Shown piece after piece: positions 52,005 to 62,861 of a DNA stretch of 64,000 nt. Each line of letters begins with the position of its first letter. Position 1 is the stretch's first letter. The notes beneath the pieces are model-generated. The model was not told where the DNA came from. It saw nothing but the letters and a program-made list of their open reading frames with translations, and ran no database searches. The translations under genes and the position numbers were made by a program. Origin of the DNA: Lepidostoma basale (taxonomy: Eukaryota > Arthropoda > Insecta > Trichoptera > Lepidostomatidae); assembly GCA_022606425.2 (NCBI GenBank), contig JAHDVF020000185.1, forward strand, positions 372,001 through 436,000, read 5' to 3'.

Positions 52005-52500
52005 CTAGGCAGTACATAACAGAGTTCTAGTGTCAACCTTTATGTATGGAAGTGAAGCATGTAGCTGAGAAGAGAACGACGAAAATACGATTAATGCCGT
52101 AGAAATGAGGTCACTGAGAAGAATGTGCGTGAAAACGATATGTAATAGAATGCCGAACGACGAAATTAAGGATGAAACGAAAGGTAGAAGATTGCATCAT
52201 AAGTAAAATTAAAAAAAGTTTTCTACACATGGAAAGAATAGATGAGAGAAGAACGGTTTTGATGTTGTATTAAGCAATGTGAGTGGAAAGAGAATCCGTA
52301 GAAGACCAATGAAATCATGGCATGAGTAAATTAATCAAATACTGAAAGCCAGTCACATTCGAAGTCGGAAAAATCGACAAGCGTGTAGGTTACGTTGTAT
52401 GAATGTAGAGGAAGCTCGAGAAGTATTTCAGGACAGAGCGGCATGGCGGTCCATCCTCTCGGCATACCCCTCTGGGAACGGCGTGATGGTTGATAAATGA
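52005..52500 (+). mobile_element. Family A copy, decayed
   Basis: VHNRVLVSTFMYGSEA, MRSLRRMCVKTICNRMPND, RRRPMKSWHE-IN and VEEAREVFQDR follow the family order with stops. It ends CCCCTCTGGG-ACGGCGTGATGG. It lies directly beside the minus-strand array. Confidence 0.8.
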
Positions 52501-52527
52501 GTTAATTATTTTGCATTAAATTTCAAG

Positions 52528-52786
52528 TCTACAGAGCTCAGTCAAGCTCTGTGGTCCATGAGTTTTCAAAATTGTATTGTATAATGGATATTACCCGTGG
52601 CTCTTTCCAACTGATTTCTCGCTAGGGATGCTAGGCTACCAGTCACTCGAGAGGAGACGAGACATTCACTTGGGTGTCCATTTCTTTCGACTGATAGGCA
52701 GTTGTATACACAACTCAGAAATCCTGAATGATGTAGGTCTGTTCGTCCCTGATAATTATCTTCGACAAAGGGGCCATAGATTGTTT
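52528..52786 (+). mobile_element. LINE F C-terminal fragment, left piece
   Basis: It encodes YYPWLFPTDFSLGMLGYQSL, IHLGVHFFRLIGS, VGLFVPDNYLRQRGHRLF and then meets the inserted element. The upstream AGAGCTCAGTCAAGCTCTG also occurs in repeat T. It is continued at 55861. Confidence 0.85.
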
Positions 52787-55700
52787 ACTTACTTACTTTA
52801 CTTTGCGTATGGCGGCAAAAAATTTTTTTTTTCTGGGCCATTGGGCCGCGTCACAGGCGAAGATCCAGACCCTCCATCCACTTCACTGCTCCTGGCGTGG
52901 CTCTGTGAAGGTCATCAAGGCCAGGAGGGTATCTTCTGGTGGGGCAATCCTCCACAATGTGCCGGATAGTCTGGCTCTCCGCCCCGCAGTCACATCCAGG
53001 AGATGGAGTAAGTCCCCATCTATGCATGAGGAAGCCGCACCGTCCCTGCTCTGTTCGGATCCTATTTAGGGTCGTCCACAGCCCCCTTGGGAGACTGAAA
53101 CCTGGCGCCTCCTGGTGTGGTACAGCAACTAGTTGGTGATTTTTCACGGCGTGCTCCTCCCATATGGACTTCCAATTTGCCTCAACATCCCTACAGCGAT
53201 CATCAACCGTCCAGATGGGGTTTCTAGACTTGAGACGCTTATCAGGGTGTTGGAATATGTCCTTGAAAGCAGGAAGAAGCGGGTTGCTACGCACTCTATC
53301 AACCATCTTGATTGATGCCAGGGATCTACGCAGAGGTGGATGAGTGATATTAGACAGGACTGGGAGCCACTGGACTGGTGTAGACCTAACGGTTCCTGTG
53401 ATGGTGCGCATTGATTGAGCTCCACGTCCAGCTTCCCGCAGTGGTCACTGCGAGCCCAGACAGGTGCACAGTATTCCGCCGCACTGTACACCAGAGCCAT
53501 TGCCGAAGTCCTCAAGATCCTAGTGTCACTACCCCATGTAGTACCGGCTAGTTTTGAAATAATATTGTTCCGGGTTTTTACCTTTCCTTTTGTGGCTTCA
53601 ATATGGCTTCTAAATGTCAGCGCTCGGTCCAGCTTAACGCCCAAATATTTGGGAGCAGGCTCAGGAGGAATAGTGTGACCGCACATTTCAACCTTCAAGT
53701 TCCTCTTAGCTTCCCGGTTGTTGAGGTGAAACGCAATTGAGGCTGACTTTGATGGATTCGGGGTGAGGTGCCATGTTTTGAAATACTCAGAGAGTATTTC
53801 AAGATCACCGTTGAGCGTTCCTTCCATTTTGCCAAAGCATCTGTCTTGCGTCACCAGAGCAATGTCATCTGCGTAGATGAATTTGCGGGAGCTTGTTTGT
53901 GGAATGTCCGAGGTATAGAGGTTGAAAAGAGTGGGGGACAAAACCGATCCCTGCGGTAGTCCGTTCTGTAGGATGCGGTGTTTGCTTATCTTGTCGTTCA
54001 GGCAGACTTTGATTTTTCTGTTGGAAAGCATTTGTTCCAGGAGCTTGGTTGTTGCCTTGCACTGAATTACTTTAGCAAACTTCAGGAGGAGTCCTTGCTT
54101 CCACACAGTGTCATACGCCGCTGACAGATCGAGAAGCACAACTCCACTCTTGTGTTGTGTCTGGAAACCGTTTTCGATATGTGTTGTCAGTGACAGAACC
54201 GTTCACCTGTGCTTCTTCCCTCTCTAAACCCGGCCTGTTCAACGGGTAAAACTTTGTCGATTATAGGGTTTATTCTACATGCTATAACTCGTTCAAATAA
54301 TTTATAAATCACAGAGAGTAAAGAGATGGGGCGGTAATTTTTAGGTTCATTTGATGGTTTTCCAGGTTTTAAGATCGCTATTACCCTAGCTTCTAGCCAA
54401 GCCTTTGGGAGTCTACCGTTATTGAGTATGTCAGTGAAAAAGTTTCCAAGCCATTCTTGTGCTTTCTCACCGAGATGAATTAGGAACTCGGGCATGACTC
54501 CGTCAGCACCAGTAGCTTTTCCAGCTTTTAGGGACTTAATGGCTGCGGTCATCTCATTTACTGTTACCCCATCACATAACGCTGATTTTTCAACACAGTT
54601 CTTGAGTACATCCTTGATTTGGTTTTTGACTTTCATTTTCTGTTCTTTTGGTGGTTTTATGTTTGAAGTTTTAAAAATCTGTGATGCTATTTGTTCGAAT
54701 GATATATCTGAGCACTTTTTCGTAGGCTGTGCAGCTCCCAGTTTTCGGAGTAATGACCAGCTTTTCCTACTGGAGTGGGTGAAGTCCAGCTGCTCTACTG
54801 ATTGTATCCATCTTGTCTTCCTTTCGTTATCAAGGGATTCAATCAGTTGGGTTGCAATGTTTTCATCTCCCGTTTACTGGTACTGCTGTAGTAGGCCTTC
54901 ACATTCCGGAGACCATCCCGGGATGTAGTTATGAGTGTGGCCACGAGGGATCGCCTTTTTTCCTGCTGTTTTCAGTAGTTTAACAAATCTCATGTAATTA
55001 CTCTCAGTGGGCGGTATACGGGGGATTACATTTTCAACGTGCTCCTTGTATATGGTCCAGTTTGCCTTCTTCATGTTCTATCTTGGCAAGCGTGCTTGTA
55101 TAATATTCGGTAAGCTAATATCGATGCTTACAATAATAAGTGCATGTTGGCTTTTCGGGAATTTGCGTAAGACATCTCGCTTTGCCGACAATGGGGCTCC
55201 ACTGTCACTTGTACTAACAAAGCATAAATCTGGAGACGTATTTGTTCCCCATCTTCCCGAGAAGAAAGTGCCACCCTGTTTAGCATCATACAGAAGGTGC
55301 ATATTGTGGATTGCTGCCCAGTCAGATAATGCCGAGCCATCGTTATCATCTTTATTGTAACCCCATTGTGTACTACTTGAGTTGAAATCACCAATGAAGA
55401 TGGCTGGGTGTCTTGCCATTGGTAGTACGTTTGTGGGCCAATTTCGAGAGGGGGTTTGTACACATTGAATATAGTGTATTCTCCGACTCGCACCCCACAT
55501 GAGTTGGCATCCCCTTCGACCACCTCCACTTGATCTATGAGATGGTCTTTTACATATGTTGCCACACCATGTTTAGGGTGTCCAATAAAATTTATAAGTT
55601 GGAAGCCGGGAATAATGAGTCGTTTTGTATCGGTTTCTGGCACATGTGTTTCTTGGAGAGTTAATATGTCGACTTCACTTGCTAGTTTTGTCAGGATATC

Positions 55701-55849
55701 TGCTTTAGCTCTAGTTAGACCTTCAACATTTAGTTGTGCTATTTTTATTGTTTTAAAGCATGGATGTGGTTTCTCACGAATCGTCTTATTATAAAAAGGT
55801 TTTTGTGTCCGGCGTATTCTGCCTTCGTCATAGCCCCTCCAAGAGGAGG
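52787..55849 (-). mobile_element. APE-type non-LTR retrotransposon, 3.06 kb
   Basis: Flanked by identical 11-mers ATAGATTGTTT (52776-52786, 55850-55860). The 3' end lies at the left (minus strand), with a degenerate GTAA-type tail (ACTTACTTACTTTACTTT on plus). The element contains most of one pol ORF but no gag-like ORF1, so it is probably 5'-truncated. The sequence suits the Jockey/I/Vingi group; the exact clade is not settled. Confidence 0.92.
52851..55800 (-). pseudogene. APE endonuclease-reverse transcriptase of the nested LINE
   Basis: Domains in order on the minus strand. Endonuclease: IAQLNVEGLTRAKADIL (near 55740), LQETHVPET, GVATYVKDH, FIGDFNSSSTQWGY and TSPDLCFV. The final catalytic motif reads SQH (near 55140) where SDH is usual, so a catalytic Asp is missing. 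RT: KSLKAGKATGADGVMPEFL, LKPGKPSNEPKNYRPISLL, EQAGFREGRST, LLDLSAAYDTVWK, NGLPQGSVLSPTLFNLY and FIYADDIALV (YADD near 53864-53875), then KYLGVKLDRALTF. The C-terminal tail has CDCG...IRHIVEDCP. At least four breaks are visible: frameshifts near 55450, 55080-54880, 54190 and 53420. The product would nick target DNA and copy its RNA; this copy is dead. Confidence 0.92.
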
Positions 55850-55860
55850 ATAGATTGTTT

Positions 55861-55978
55861 TATCTCCCACGATGCAGAACCAACCTGCCAATGGTTATGC
55901 CGGTAGGTAAAGCAATATCTTTGCTTAATCGTACACCTCAGAGTTTGACATATTTTGTGATAGTTTGGCTCATCTGAG
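55861..55978 (+). mobile_element. LINE F C-terminal fragment, right piece
   Basis: It continues the frame of 52528-52786 directly: YLPRCRTNLPMVMPVGKAIS, LLNRTPQSL and a stop at about 55976. The junction is in frame once the insert and one 11-mer are ignored. Confidence 0.85.
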
Positions 55979-56047
55979 GGAAGTACTATCTTTATTATAA
56001 TTGTATGGTATATCTGTGTTTCGTATGTTTCTCGCTCTTTTTATTAA

Positions 56048-56345
56048 TCTATTAACTAACTTACCATCACGTCTTCTCCCCGAAGGGGTAGGCAGAAAGA
56101 ATGGACTGCCACACCTTTTGTTTCCTGACATATTTCTCTTGCTTCCTCAACATTCATACATCGTGTCATACACGCGCGTCGATTTCTCTGACTCCTCACA
56201 TGGCCGACGTTCAATATTTGATTTATTTGATCGTGCCACGTTTTCTTAGGTCTTCCTCTATTTCAGGTCTTCCTCTATTAACATATAATTTTTTTACCAT
56301 TCTTTCTTCATTCATTCTTTCCATATGTCCAAACCATCTTAATAA
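56048..56345 (-). mobile_element. Family A copy
   Basis: The tail TAACTAACTTACC, hairpin CCCCTTCGGGG and the complement of NRRACM, GRPRKTW-DQIN are clear. A small tandem duplication (AGGTCTTCCTCTATT) sits at about 56249-56280. Confidence 0.88.
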
Positions 56346-56459
56346 TCTATTATGTATTACTTATTATTGTGTATCTTTAACTTGTATCTTTAGTGTATTG
56401 AAAAAAAAATTCTGTAAAGCTTTAGATATGTTTAAAATAAATAAATGAAATGAAATAAA

Positions 56460-56670
56460 ATACATTATTATGATCCTTGCTTATAATTGTCTCAAGGATA
56501 TTTCTAATCGTTTTTAAATTTAATTTCTATATTTATGTGTTAATTTTCAGCTGCAGAGCTGACTCAATCAAGCTCTGGGATCTATGGGATATCTATATAT
56601 ACTCGTATATTCCGACATTCGCCTTACAACTGAAATCATGGAAAACCTCATCTGGAACATTTAGGGTATG
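56460..56670 (+). repeat. Interspersed repeat T, copy 2
   Basis: GTCTCAAGGATATTTCTAAT, TTTTCAGCTGCAGAGCTGAC, AAGCTCTGGGATCTATGGG and CGACATTCGCCTTACA parallel 10855-11045. Confidence 0.55.
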
Positions 56671-56699
56671 ACATGCTCATCGGTGTTAAATAATAATTA

Positions 56700-56900
56700 C
56701 AATAAAGCTAGTACATGCAGCGCGGATGCTCCTTTGCATGGAAACAAACACCCAATTCATTACGGCCGTTATCGCCGGGGACATTTGCACCCCCGCGATA
56801 TATTGCCCGGCGACCCTTAACCCTTCGCCGCCGGGAACAGCGCAATCACGACCCGGGCGGGCGATGATCATTTTTGCTACTTGATACCTCCCGACCCAGC
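56700..56900. other. GC-rich non-coding island
   Basis: The composition (CGTTATCGCCGGGGACATTT, TTCGCCGCCGGGAACAGCGC) contrasts with the flanks. It includes TTTGCATG, a near-octamer. No repeat match, no splice pair. Confidence 0.4.
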
Positions 56901-57365
56901 CACGCGGGTCAGATTCAATGAATACGTGAATACATGTTCAATGAACACGCACGTTCGCTACGAAATCAACAAATTAATGGGAAGTTCATACGCCGAACAC
57001 ACTTTAATTTGATAATTTACGTTGAATTCATTTTACATTAACAATATACTTTAATATAAAAAGCAACAATTTTATTTTACGAGCAAGAGTGATAGAAATA
57101 ATAACCAATACATTCTTAACTATTTTTTATAATCTTAATTAATATATAATATGCAGTCAGCAAGTAGTGAATTTTTTTGGTCATACTGCCAGGATAGAGC
57201 TTGGTAACCTAGAAAAAAAGTTGCGTAGATTTTCACAGTTAGCAGCAAAAGGTTTTGTGTGATTTTGGGTGACAACGTGTGATTTCTCCTTCTCGACCGA
57301 CGTTTCGGAGATGGTTGCAGTCTCCATCTTCAGGGTAATGTAGTGGTGGTAATGATAAAATCATA
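56901..57365. other. AT-rich DNA ending in a foldback-type scrap
   Basis: 57295-57345 (CGACGTTTCGGAGATGG, AGTCTCCATCTTCAGG) resembles the core of the MITE F type. Nothing else recognised. Confidence 0.4.
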
Positions 57366-57570
57366 AACAAATAGAAAAAAATATTGTCCCAGAAAATGTT
57401 CCAGGCAAAAGAAGTAGAGGCAGATCTCATGCCCGATGGTGTGACCAGATTAAGGAGATGACCGGAGGAAACTTCCACTCGGCGGTACGAGCTGCGAAGA
57501 ACAGAAAAGATTGGAGGCGTTTTGTTTTAGCCACGGGCAGTTCCATAGATCAAGACCCCCAGTAATGAGG
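57366..57570 (+). mobile_element. Family E LINE C-terminal relic
   Basis: The plus strand encodes NVPGKRSRGRSHARWCDQI, then KEMTGGNFHSAVRAAKNRKD and WRRFVLATG, followed by a stop and a GAAGAGAGAAGAAAAAG-type tail. This is a LINE C terminus (GKRxRGRxxxRWxDQI...AxNRxxWR) unlike families A, C and D. Confidence 0.7.
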
Positions 57571-57614
57571 AAACGAAGAGAGAAGAAAAAGAAGAAAGCA
57601 GTCGGCGAGTACTA

Positions 57615-57735
57615 AGTATCTTATGTTTTCCTCGGTGTTTCTTTTTCTTGTTTCGTTCGGATCATTAACGTTTACTTTAATTTCCATTCATTATTATTTT
57701 CTTGTGTCTAAAACATATTAATGAACCTAATATTC
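57615..57735 (-). mobile_element. Family A relic
   Basis: TTATGTTTTCCTCGGTGTTT, GATCATTAACGTTTACTTTA and CTTGTGTCTAAAACATATTA are the degraded complement of LRWFGH to RPRKT. Confidence 0.55.
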
Positions 57736-58079
57736 TGAAACAATTTTAAAACCAGTGAAAAAACCCTAAAGATGCCACTCCGTGACATTTGAAACAAAAA
57801 ACAGTTTTTTTAATTTTTTTTTGTTTTATGTTTAAACCGCTTAGCACCTTTGTAATAACCAGCCTTCAAATTAGTTTTTAATTATAACTTTAGAAGCATA
57901 TAATCTAATAATATGATCAAAGAAGTAAGTAAATAATATGTTGAATCAGAAATTGAACTGAGTTGCCTAAATTCATGAGATTGTGAAGAAGTATCCCAAG
58001 AAGTGGTTTGCGAGATTTGTTGATGGTATTATTTTTTATCAAAAGATTGTGTATTTGATAGGATATATGAATATAACGA
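57736..58079. other. AT-rich DNA, nothing recognised
   Basis: No open frame with recognisable motifs. Confidence 0.4.
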
Positions 58080-58290
58080 GTCACAATGGGTTGGAGAATC
58101 GGAGAGCGGGAGGAACGTCGGCTGGCGGCGAGTGAAAAATGGACCACGATCCCGGACCGGATAATAACGGCCAAACACGCCATTTGCATACTGAGACCAC
58201 GGACGGGCAAATTAAAAACGGCGACTGGTGAGGGCCGTCCGTCGCCTGCCGCGCGCCATGAGATATCGTCTCCGACCGAGGAAGGGTTAA
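58080..58290. other. GC-rich non-coding island with octamer
   Basis: GGGAGGAACGTCGGCTGGCG and CCGTCCGTCGCCTGCCGCGC lie around an exact octamer ATTTGCAT (about 58191). The plus strand is open over 109 codons (58086-58415), but I see no motif and no acceptor. AACGGCGACTG|GTGAGG at about 58228 could be a donor. Confidence 0.35.
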
Positions 58291-58454
58291 CGCAAACGGT
58301 TCTAAGATGGAACAAAAATATTCTTAAAAAAAACATCATTGGAACGTATAACTTCCGAAATTCGAAATTACTCAAAAATGATCGGAGCAACCTTTCGGCG
58401 CGGATGAGACCATAATGTTACATGATATTATATTCTTTTTTTTTATTTCCACTA

Positions 58455-58769
58455 CCGTATTTTACGGACTTTAAGACACAATTTTTTCTTTGAAAAATTG
58501 CTTCCAAAGTGCGTCTTATACTCGAAATTAATATAAAGATGTCCAGTGTTTGATTTAAAATTCCCGCCAGTCTTAAAAATGGCTATCCAATATATTAGAT
58601 GCCGCGGGATACCTATCTCTATCTGGCAACATTTGATGCAACTGCCAGCGGCAGTGCACCGATGCAACGAACATGAGGTTCTTTAGTCCGACTTTGCAAT
58701 TTAAATAAATAAATGATTATTTTTAATTGCTTAAAAATTAAAGTGCGTCTTATAGTCCGTAAAAAACGG
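58455..58769. mobile_element. TIR MITE (CCGTATTTTACGG ends), 315 bp
   Basis: CCGTATTTTACGGACTTTAA at the left mirrors ATAGTCCGTAAAAAACGG at the right, continuing into GACACA / TGCGTC. TA lies on both sides (58453-58454, 58770-58771). The ends are of the Tc1/mariner-pogo type by their TA duplication. Non-coding. Confidence 0.8.
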
Positions 58770-59329
58770 TATTACAATATTATTATTTTTAGCTCTACTG
58801 TCGTCTGTTAACTATTATCATATATTTGAGGTAGCATGTAATTGGCCTTACGTTATTTTTTCTAAGTGTTTTCTCTAATGTATGGTATTGATATCGCTGT
58901 ATATTACTCTTAATAAATAAATAACTATTATTCAGATTTCCGACTTCAAGTCTGCTAAACGTGATGACTCTCCGGTTCATTTCGCAATAGATAACGTAAT
59001 ACACGGGTTCGTTTTCAGAATTCTTCCCTTCGCTGCTGGATATAGACTTCTTCTATTTTTCTCTACTCGTTCCTATCTTGTCACTTCCGCATCCAGGTCA
59101 TCCCAGATATTAGGGCAATGTCATAAATCTATATTTAAGGAGGCCTCCTGAAACTCCTATTATTTATCATTTTTTTTAAATCTCTTAACATCAGATATGA
59201 GATTTAAAAAAAATACAAAATTCTAGTATGAAAGCGCTTGGAATTTTAAAAATGGTTCATTACTGAAAGCATTAATGCAAACTGTGTAATTCAAAGTCAA
59301 TTTGGAAGGTGAATTTGTAACGGAGTTTT
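58770..59329. other. AT-rich DNA, nothing recognised
   Basis: 59030-59130 is a little more balanced (CTTCGCTGCTGGATATAGAC) and resembles a short RTE 3' scrap (CTGCTGGATATAG). Otherwise empty. Confidence 0.35.
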
Positions 59330-59520
59330 ACACATTTAAAAAAATATACGAGTATTTTTATGGCAAAAACAAAAATATTTCCACACCACATGTCTGGATG
59401 ATAACCCTTCCATTTTCAGGGGTAAATATAACTAAACTATAATTTTAGAAAGATTTATAAAGTATAACATTATGACATATCCTTAGAAATACAAAATTAC
59501 AATATGGAAAAACATATATT
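59330..59520. repeat. Interspersed repeat S, copy 2
   Basis: CACATGTCTGGATGATAACC and AACTAAACTATAATTTTAG parallel 6590-6800. Confidence 0.45.
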
Positions 59521-59654
59521 TTAAACATAAATATTTTGTATCGATACTAATTATTATATGCATAGTGGGGTTGGTAACCTGAAAAATTAAAAGTTGAAAC
59601 GTAATCTAATGAAAATGTAGTAAATGGAAGAATCCGATTATTGATTAACTTCTT

Positions 59655-60030
59655 CTTCTTCTTCAAGTGCCCTGTCGGGTCCCCCCAACGTTGGCGATCA
59701 CCTCGGCGAACCTGTCCTTGTCCTACGCCGCTCGGAACAGCTCCTCCACACTTCGGATGCCGGTCCACTCTCTCACGTTTCGCAGCCAGGATATTTGTCT
59801 CCTTCCGGGCCCTCGGCGTCCCTCAATTTTCCCCTCCAATATCAGTTGGAGAAGGTGGTACTTTTTCCCACGCAGTATATGACCCAGATGTGAGATCTTT
59901 CGAACCTTGATAGTTGATAACAATTCCCTGTCAACTCTAGCTCGCCTCAGGACTTCGGTATTGGTAACCATGTCTGTCCAGGGAACTCTGAGCATTCGGC
60001 GATGGAGTCACATTTCATTTCATAATATTA
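59655..60030 (-). mobile_element. Family D LINE C-terminal fragment
   Basis: An open frame on the minus strand (59723-59995): PWTDMVTNTEVLRRARVDRE, LLSTIKVRKISHLGHILRG, LLQLILEGKIEGRRGPGRRQ, SWLRNVREWTGIRSVEELF. The 3' end is a GAAGAAGAAGAAG tail at 59651-59663. It begins just inside MLR, where 62862-63390 continues further 5'. Confidence 0.88.
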
Positions 60031-61137
60031 TCTCCCAATTTCACCGTTGATATGTAGTTATGTAACGCCGGAGGAAAGGAAGTTTTCGTCATTGAATGGT
60101 GAAACATTTACTTTGAAACTGTCCATTCAAATTAAATATTTGAAATTAAAGATAATTTATCTATTAATTGACATAGTGAGAAAAAATGTTGAAACGTTGA
60201 AACATTATGTAACAAAATAATTAACAGTACAAGTAAGAAAAAATATATATTTAGAGATAGACTTATTTTGAATACAAGAGTTCGCAAAACATTATTCAAA
60301 CACTTCAAACATTGACGATATATTAAGATTAAGGAAAAGGGTCACTCAATTAATACGCGAAGGTTTCTTCTTTAAAATTGGAAAGATATTTTAAGAGCAA
60401 ATTGTTTGTACAGTTAGAAAAGATTTTTAAGAAAAAATAATGACATTATTTTTAGAATCTACTGTACGTAACGCCGATTAAACGTAACCAAAGTTATTTT
60501 TATTTTTTTGAGAATACAAAAATAGCCCCAACATCAATCATAACATTTAAACTTAAATAAAACTCGCTGATTTACTTGTTACACGTACACCCAAATTAAA
60601 ACAATGTGTTCGTCACATAATTGCAGAACCAAAAAAGGCTCGAAATAGAACAGTTTGACAAACGGAGATCTAAGGAGCTGTAAAGGAAAAACGGAGTGAT
60701 AGGGGGGAGAGAAGGGAGAGGAACACTTAGGACTGTAAATTTGAATTTCAGTGGCAGTTTCCGGCGCGGAAAACGCAGAGCCATTGTTCGAATTTTAAAT
60801 TATCAAAACAGCAAAAAGCGTGAAAATTATCGCCTGGATATTATTATTATCAAGAACAACATCTAAATGATCTTCACTGCTTCAAATGTCCTCATATAAT
60901 CCAGTGAAAACTATGCTGGTTTTTAAAGCACTTCAAATGACACCGGTCTATAACTCTGATCTTTGTATCAGCCATAAAATACAGGTTTGTATCAGGTTTG
61001 TGCATCCTGTATTGATTTATAAATTATTACTTTGATTTTTTGGTTGGTACGACTGACTTTAGTCATATTAAAAAGTAGAGCACATCAGGATCTTCAGTGT
61101 ATGTTTTTCGATTCTTTGATATTCGAGGAAGATATTT
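60031..61137. other. AT-rich DNA with a purine-rich patch
   Basis: 60640-60790 is GC-balanced and purine-rich (TAGGGGGGAGAGAAGGGAGA). There is no coding evidence. 60960-61010 has an AATACAGGTTTGTATCAGG direct-repeat-like stretch. No gene seen. Confidence 0.35.
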
Positions 61138-61795
61138 AACTAACTTACTAACCATCACGCCGTCTCCCCGAAGTGGTGGGCAGAAAGAATGGACTGCAAC
61201 ACTTTTCTTTCCTGACATATTTCTCTCGCTTCCTCAACATTCATACATCGTGTCATCCGCGCGCGTCGATTTCTCTGACTCATCACATGGCCGACATTCA
61301 ATATTTTTATTTGATCGTGCCACGTTTTTCTCGGTCTTCCTCTATTTCTGGTTCAATTTACATCGTTAACATATAATTTTTTAACCATTCTTTCTTCATT
61401 CATTCTTTCCATATGTCCAAACCATCTTAATGATCCTTTCATTATTTTGTTCATAACACCATCATTCGCACCGCATTCACTTCTTATATTTTCATTCGAC
61501 ACTCTATCATACACAGAGTATCCACACATTCGTATAAGATATCTCATTTCTATTGCCAGTTCCATGCTTCGCTTCCATACATAAGGGTCGGTAGAAGAAC
61601 ACCATTGTGCACTGCCATTCTAGCTTTTTTGGATAGGTTTTTGTTTGCGATGACAACTTTAAGTGCACCATTCACTTTATTGCCTGCCCCAACCCTTCTT
61701 TCAATATCCCTCTCACATCTCTTGAAAACATACTACCTAAATACACGAACTCATCTACTTGCTCCAAATTTTCACCATTCACGCTAATGTTACAG
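61138..61795 (-). mobile_element. Family A copy reaching further 5'
   Basis: The tail AACTAACTTACTAACC, a mutated hairpin (CCACTTCGGGG), then the complements of RGRPRKTWHDQIK, LRWFGHMERMNEERMVKK and YSVYDRVSNENIRSEC. A deletion before NGVLLPTLMYG removes part of WNWQK. The copy then extends through NKVNGALKVVIAN and NSMFSRDV to the SVNGENLEQVDEF region, next longest after 36662. Confidence 0.9.
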
Positions 61796-62344
61796 ACTTA
61801 TTTACAGAAAGATATTAAATACATTCAATTATTGCTATTACAATTTGATGTATACGAAAACGTTTGAAAAGATATACAATATTAAATCTAAGATGCGTTT
61901 ACAAAGAATGTGCCACGTAATGATGACAAATAGTTAGAGAAACGTTTGCTTGGTGGTCTAAGGGTTAAGTAGCGTAGTAGCACCGGTGTGGAATACGTGT
62001 TTATGGATTCAAAATTTTCCGCGATGGTACGAATGAATGAATAAACCGGCTGGATGCGTTCCGGTGTCAGACGAAGCCCGTAAAGATAAATAAGGCAAAA
62101 AGCGACCGTGGAACATTTCTCATGGCTCAGATGTTTTGGCGGCAGATCCGTGGGGTGGGGGAGAAGATCAGAACAACACCAAGGAACACGTCGGGAAAGC
62201 TACCGAAGTATAATAGATACTCACAACTTCACAGCCGTTTGTCACAAAGCGCTATAGATGCAACAGGATGCGGACAAATATAAAATACTGTTTTTTGTTG
62301 TTAAAAAATATTATAAAAATATAGGCAGGTGCTGACATTTGATA
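61796..62344. other. Unassigned DNA with a possible tRNA-like SINE head
   Basis: 61948-62020 (TTGGTGGTCTAAGGGTTAAG ... GTTTATGGATTCAAAATT) has A/B box-like spacing, but the B box is weak. 62100-62230 is more balanced and ungenic. Confidence 0.3.
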
Positions 62345-62468
62345 ATGCATTTTTTCTTCTTCTTATTTTTATCCTGTTACACTTCCGTGGTGCATAGGGC
62401 CTCAAGGAACCTTCTCCACCCGACTCTATCACATGCTTGATGCCTAACATCGTCCCAAGTGAGACCTG
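62345..62468 (-). mobile_element. LINE C-terminal relic
   Basis: The minus strand encodes GLTWDDVRHQACDRVGWRRF, LEALCTTEV, a stop and a AAGAAGAAGAAAAAATG tail. It matches LINE pol ends of the type LTWxxVxxxAxDRxxWRxLVxALC. Confidence 0.6.
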
Positions 62469-62590
62469 CTGCCTGAAAAATGCCTTAGACAGGTGAAACA
62501 AGTCATTCGTAAAAAATAATAATAATAAAATATATTAGAAGTATTATTATATTTTATGTGCATTATCAAATGTCATTTGATAATCCTCTC
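62469..62590. mobile_element. MITE A relic
   Basis: AATGCCTTAGACAGGTGAAA, AAGTCATTCG, TTAGAAGTATTATTATATTT and ATTATCAAATGTCATTTGAT are rearranged MITE A arms. Confidence 0.5.
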
Positions 62591-62861
62591 CTATCGGAGG
62601 TTGGAAAACATCATGGTTATTTTTACTTTGAATATCGTGCGCATAAGTTTATGGTTTTTCGCTTTATAGTAAAAGAAAATTCATTTTTCTTTTACCATTC
62701 GCTGCACTACTTTCTCGTTCGTGAGTATTTCTGTCCATAATATTTAAACCATTCTACGATATACGAGTATTCACATTTCAAAAGCATCAAGATTTTCGGT
62801 CATAGCTTTTTTCAAGGTGCTTATAATATGTAATCGCTTAAACACTTAATTTCATAATCTT
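62591..62861. other. AT-rich spacer
   Basis: Nothing recognised. Confidence 0.4.

Noticed and set aside
58086..58415. 109-codon plus-strand open frame as a gene
   Set aside because: No motif and no acceptor; the antisense strand is also open, which is common in GC-rich patches.
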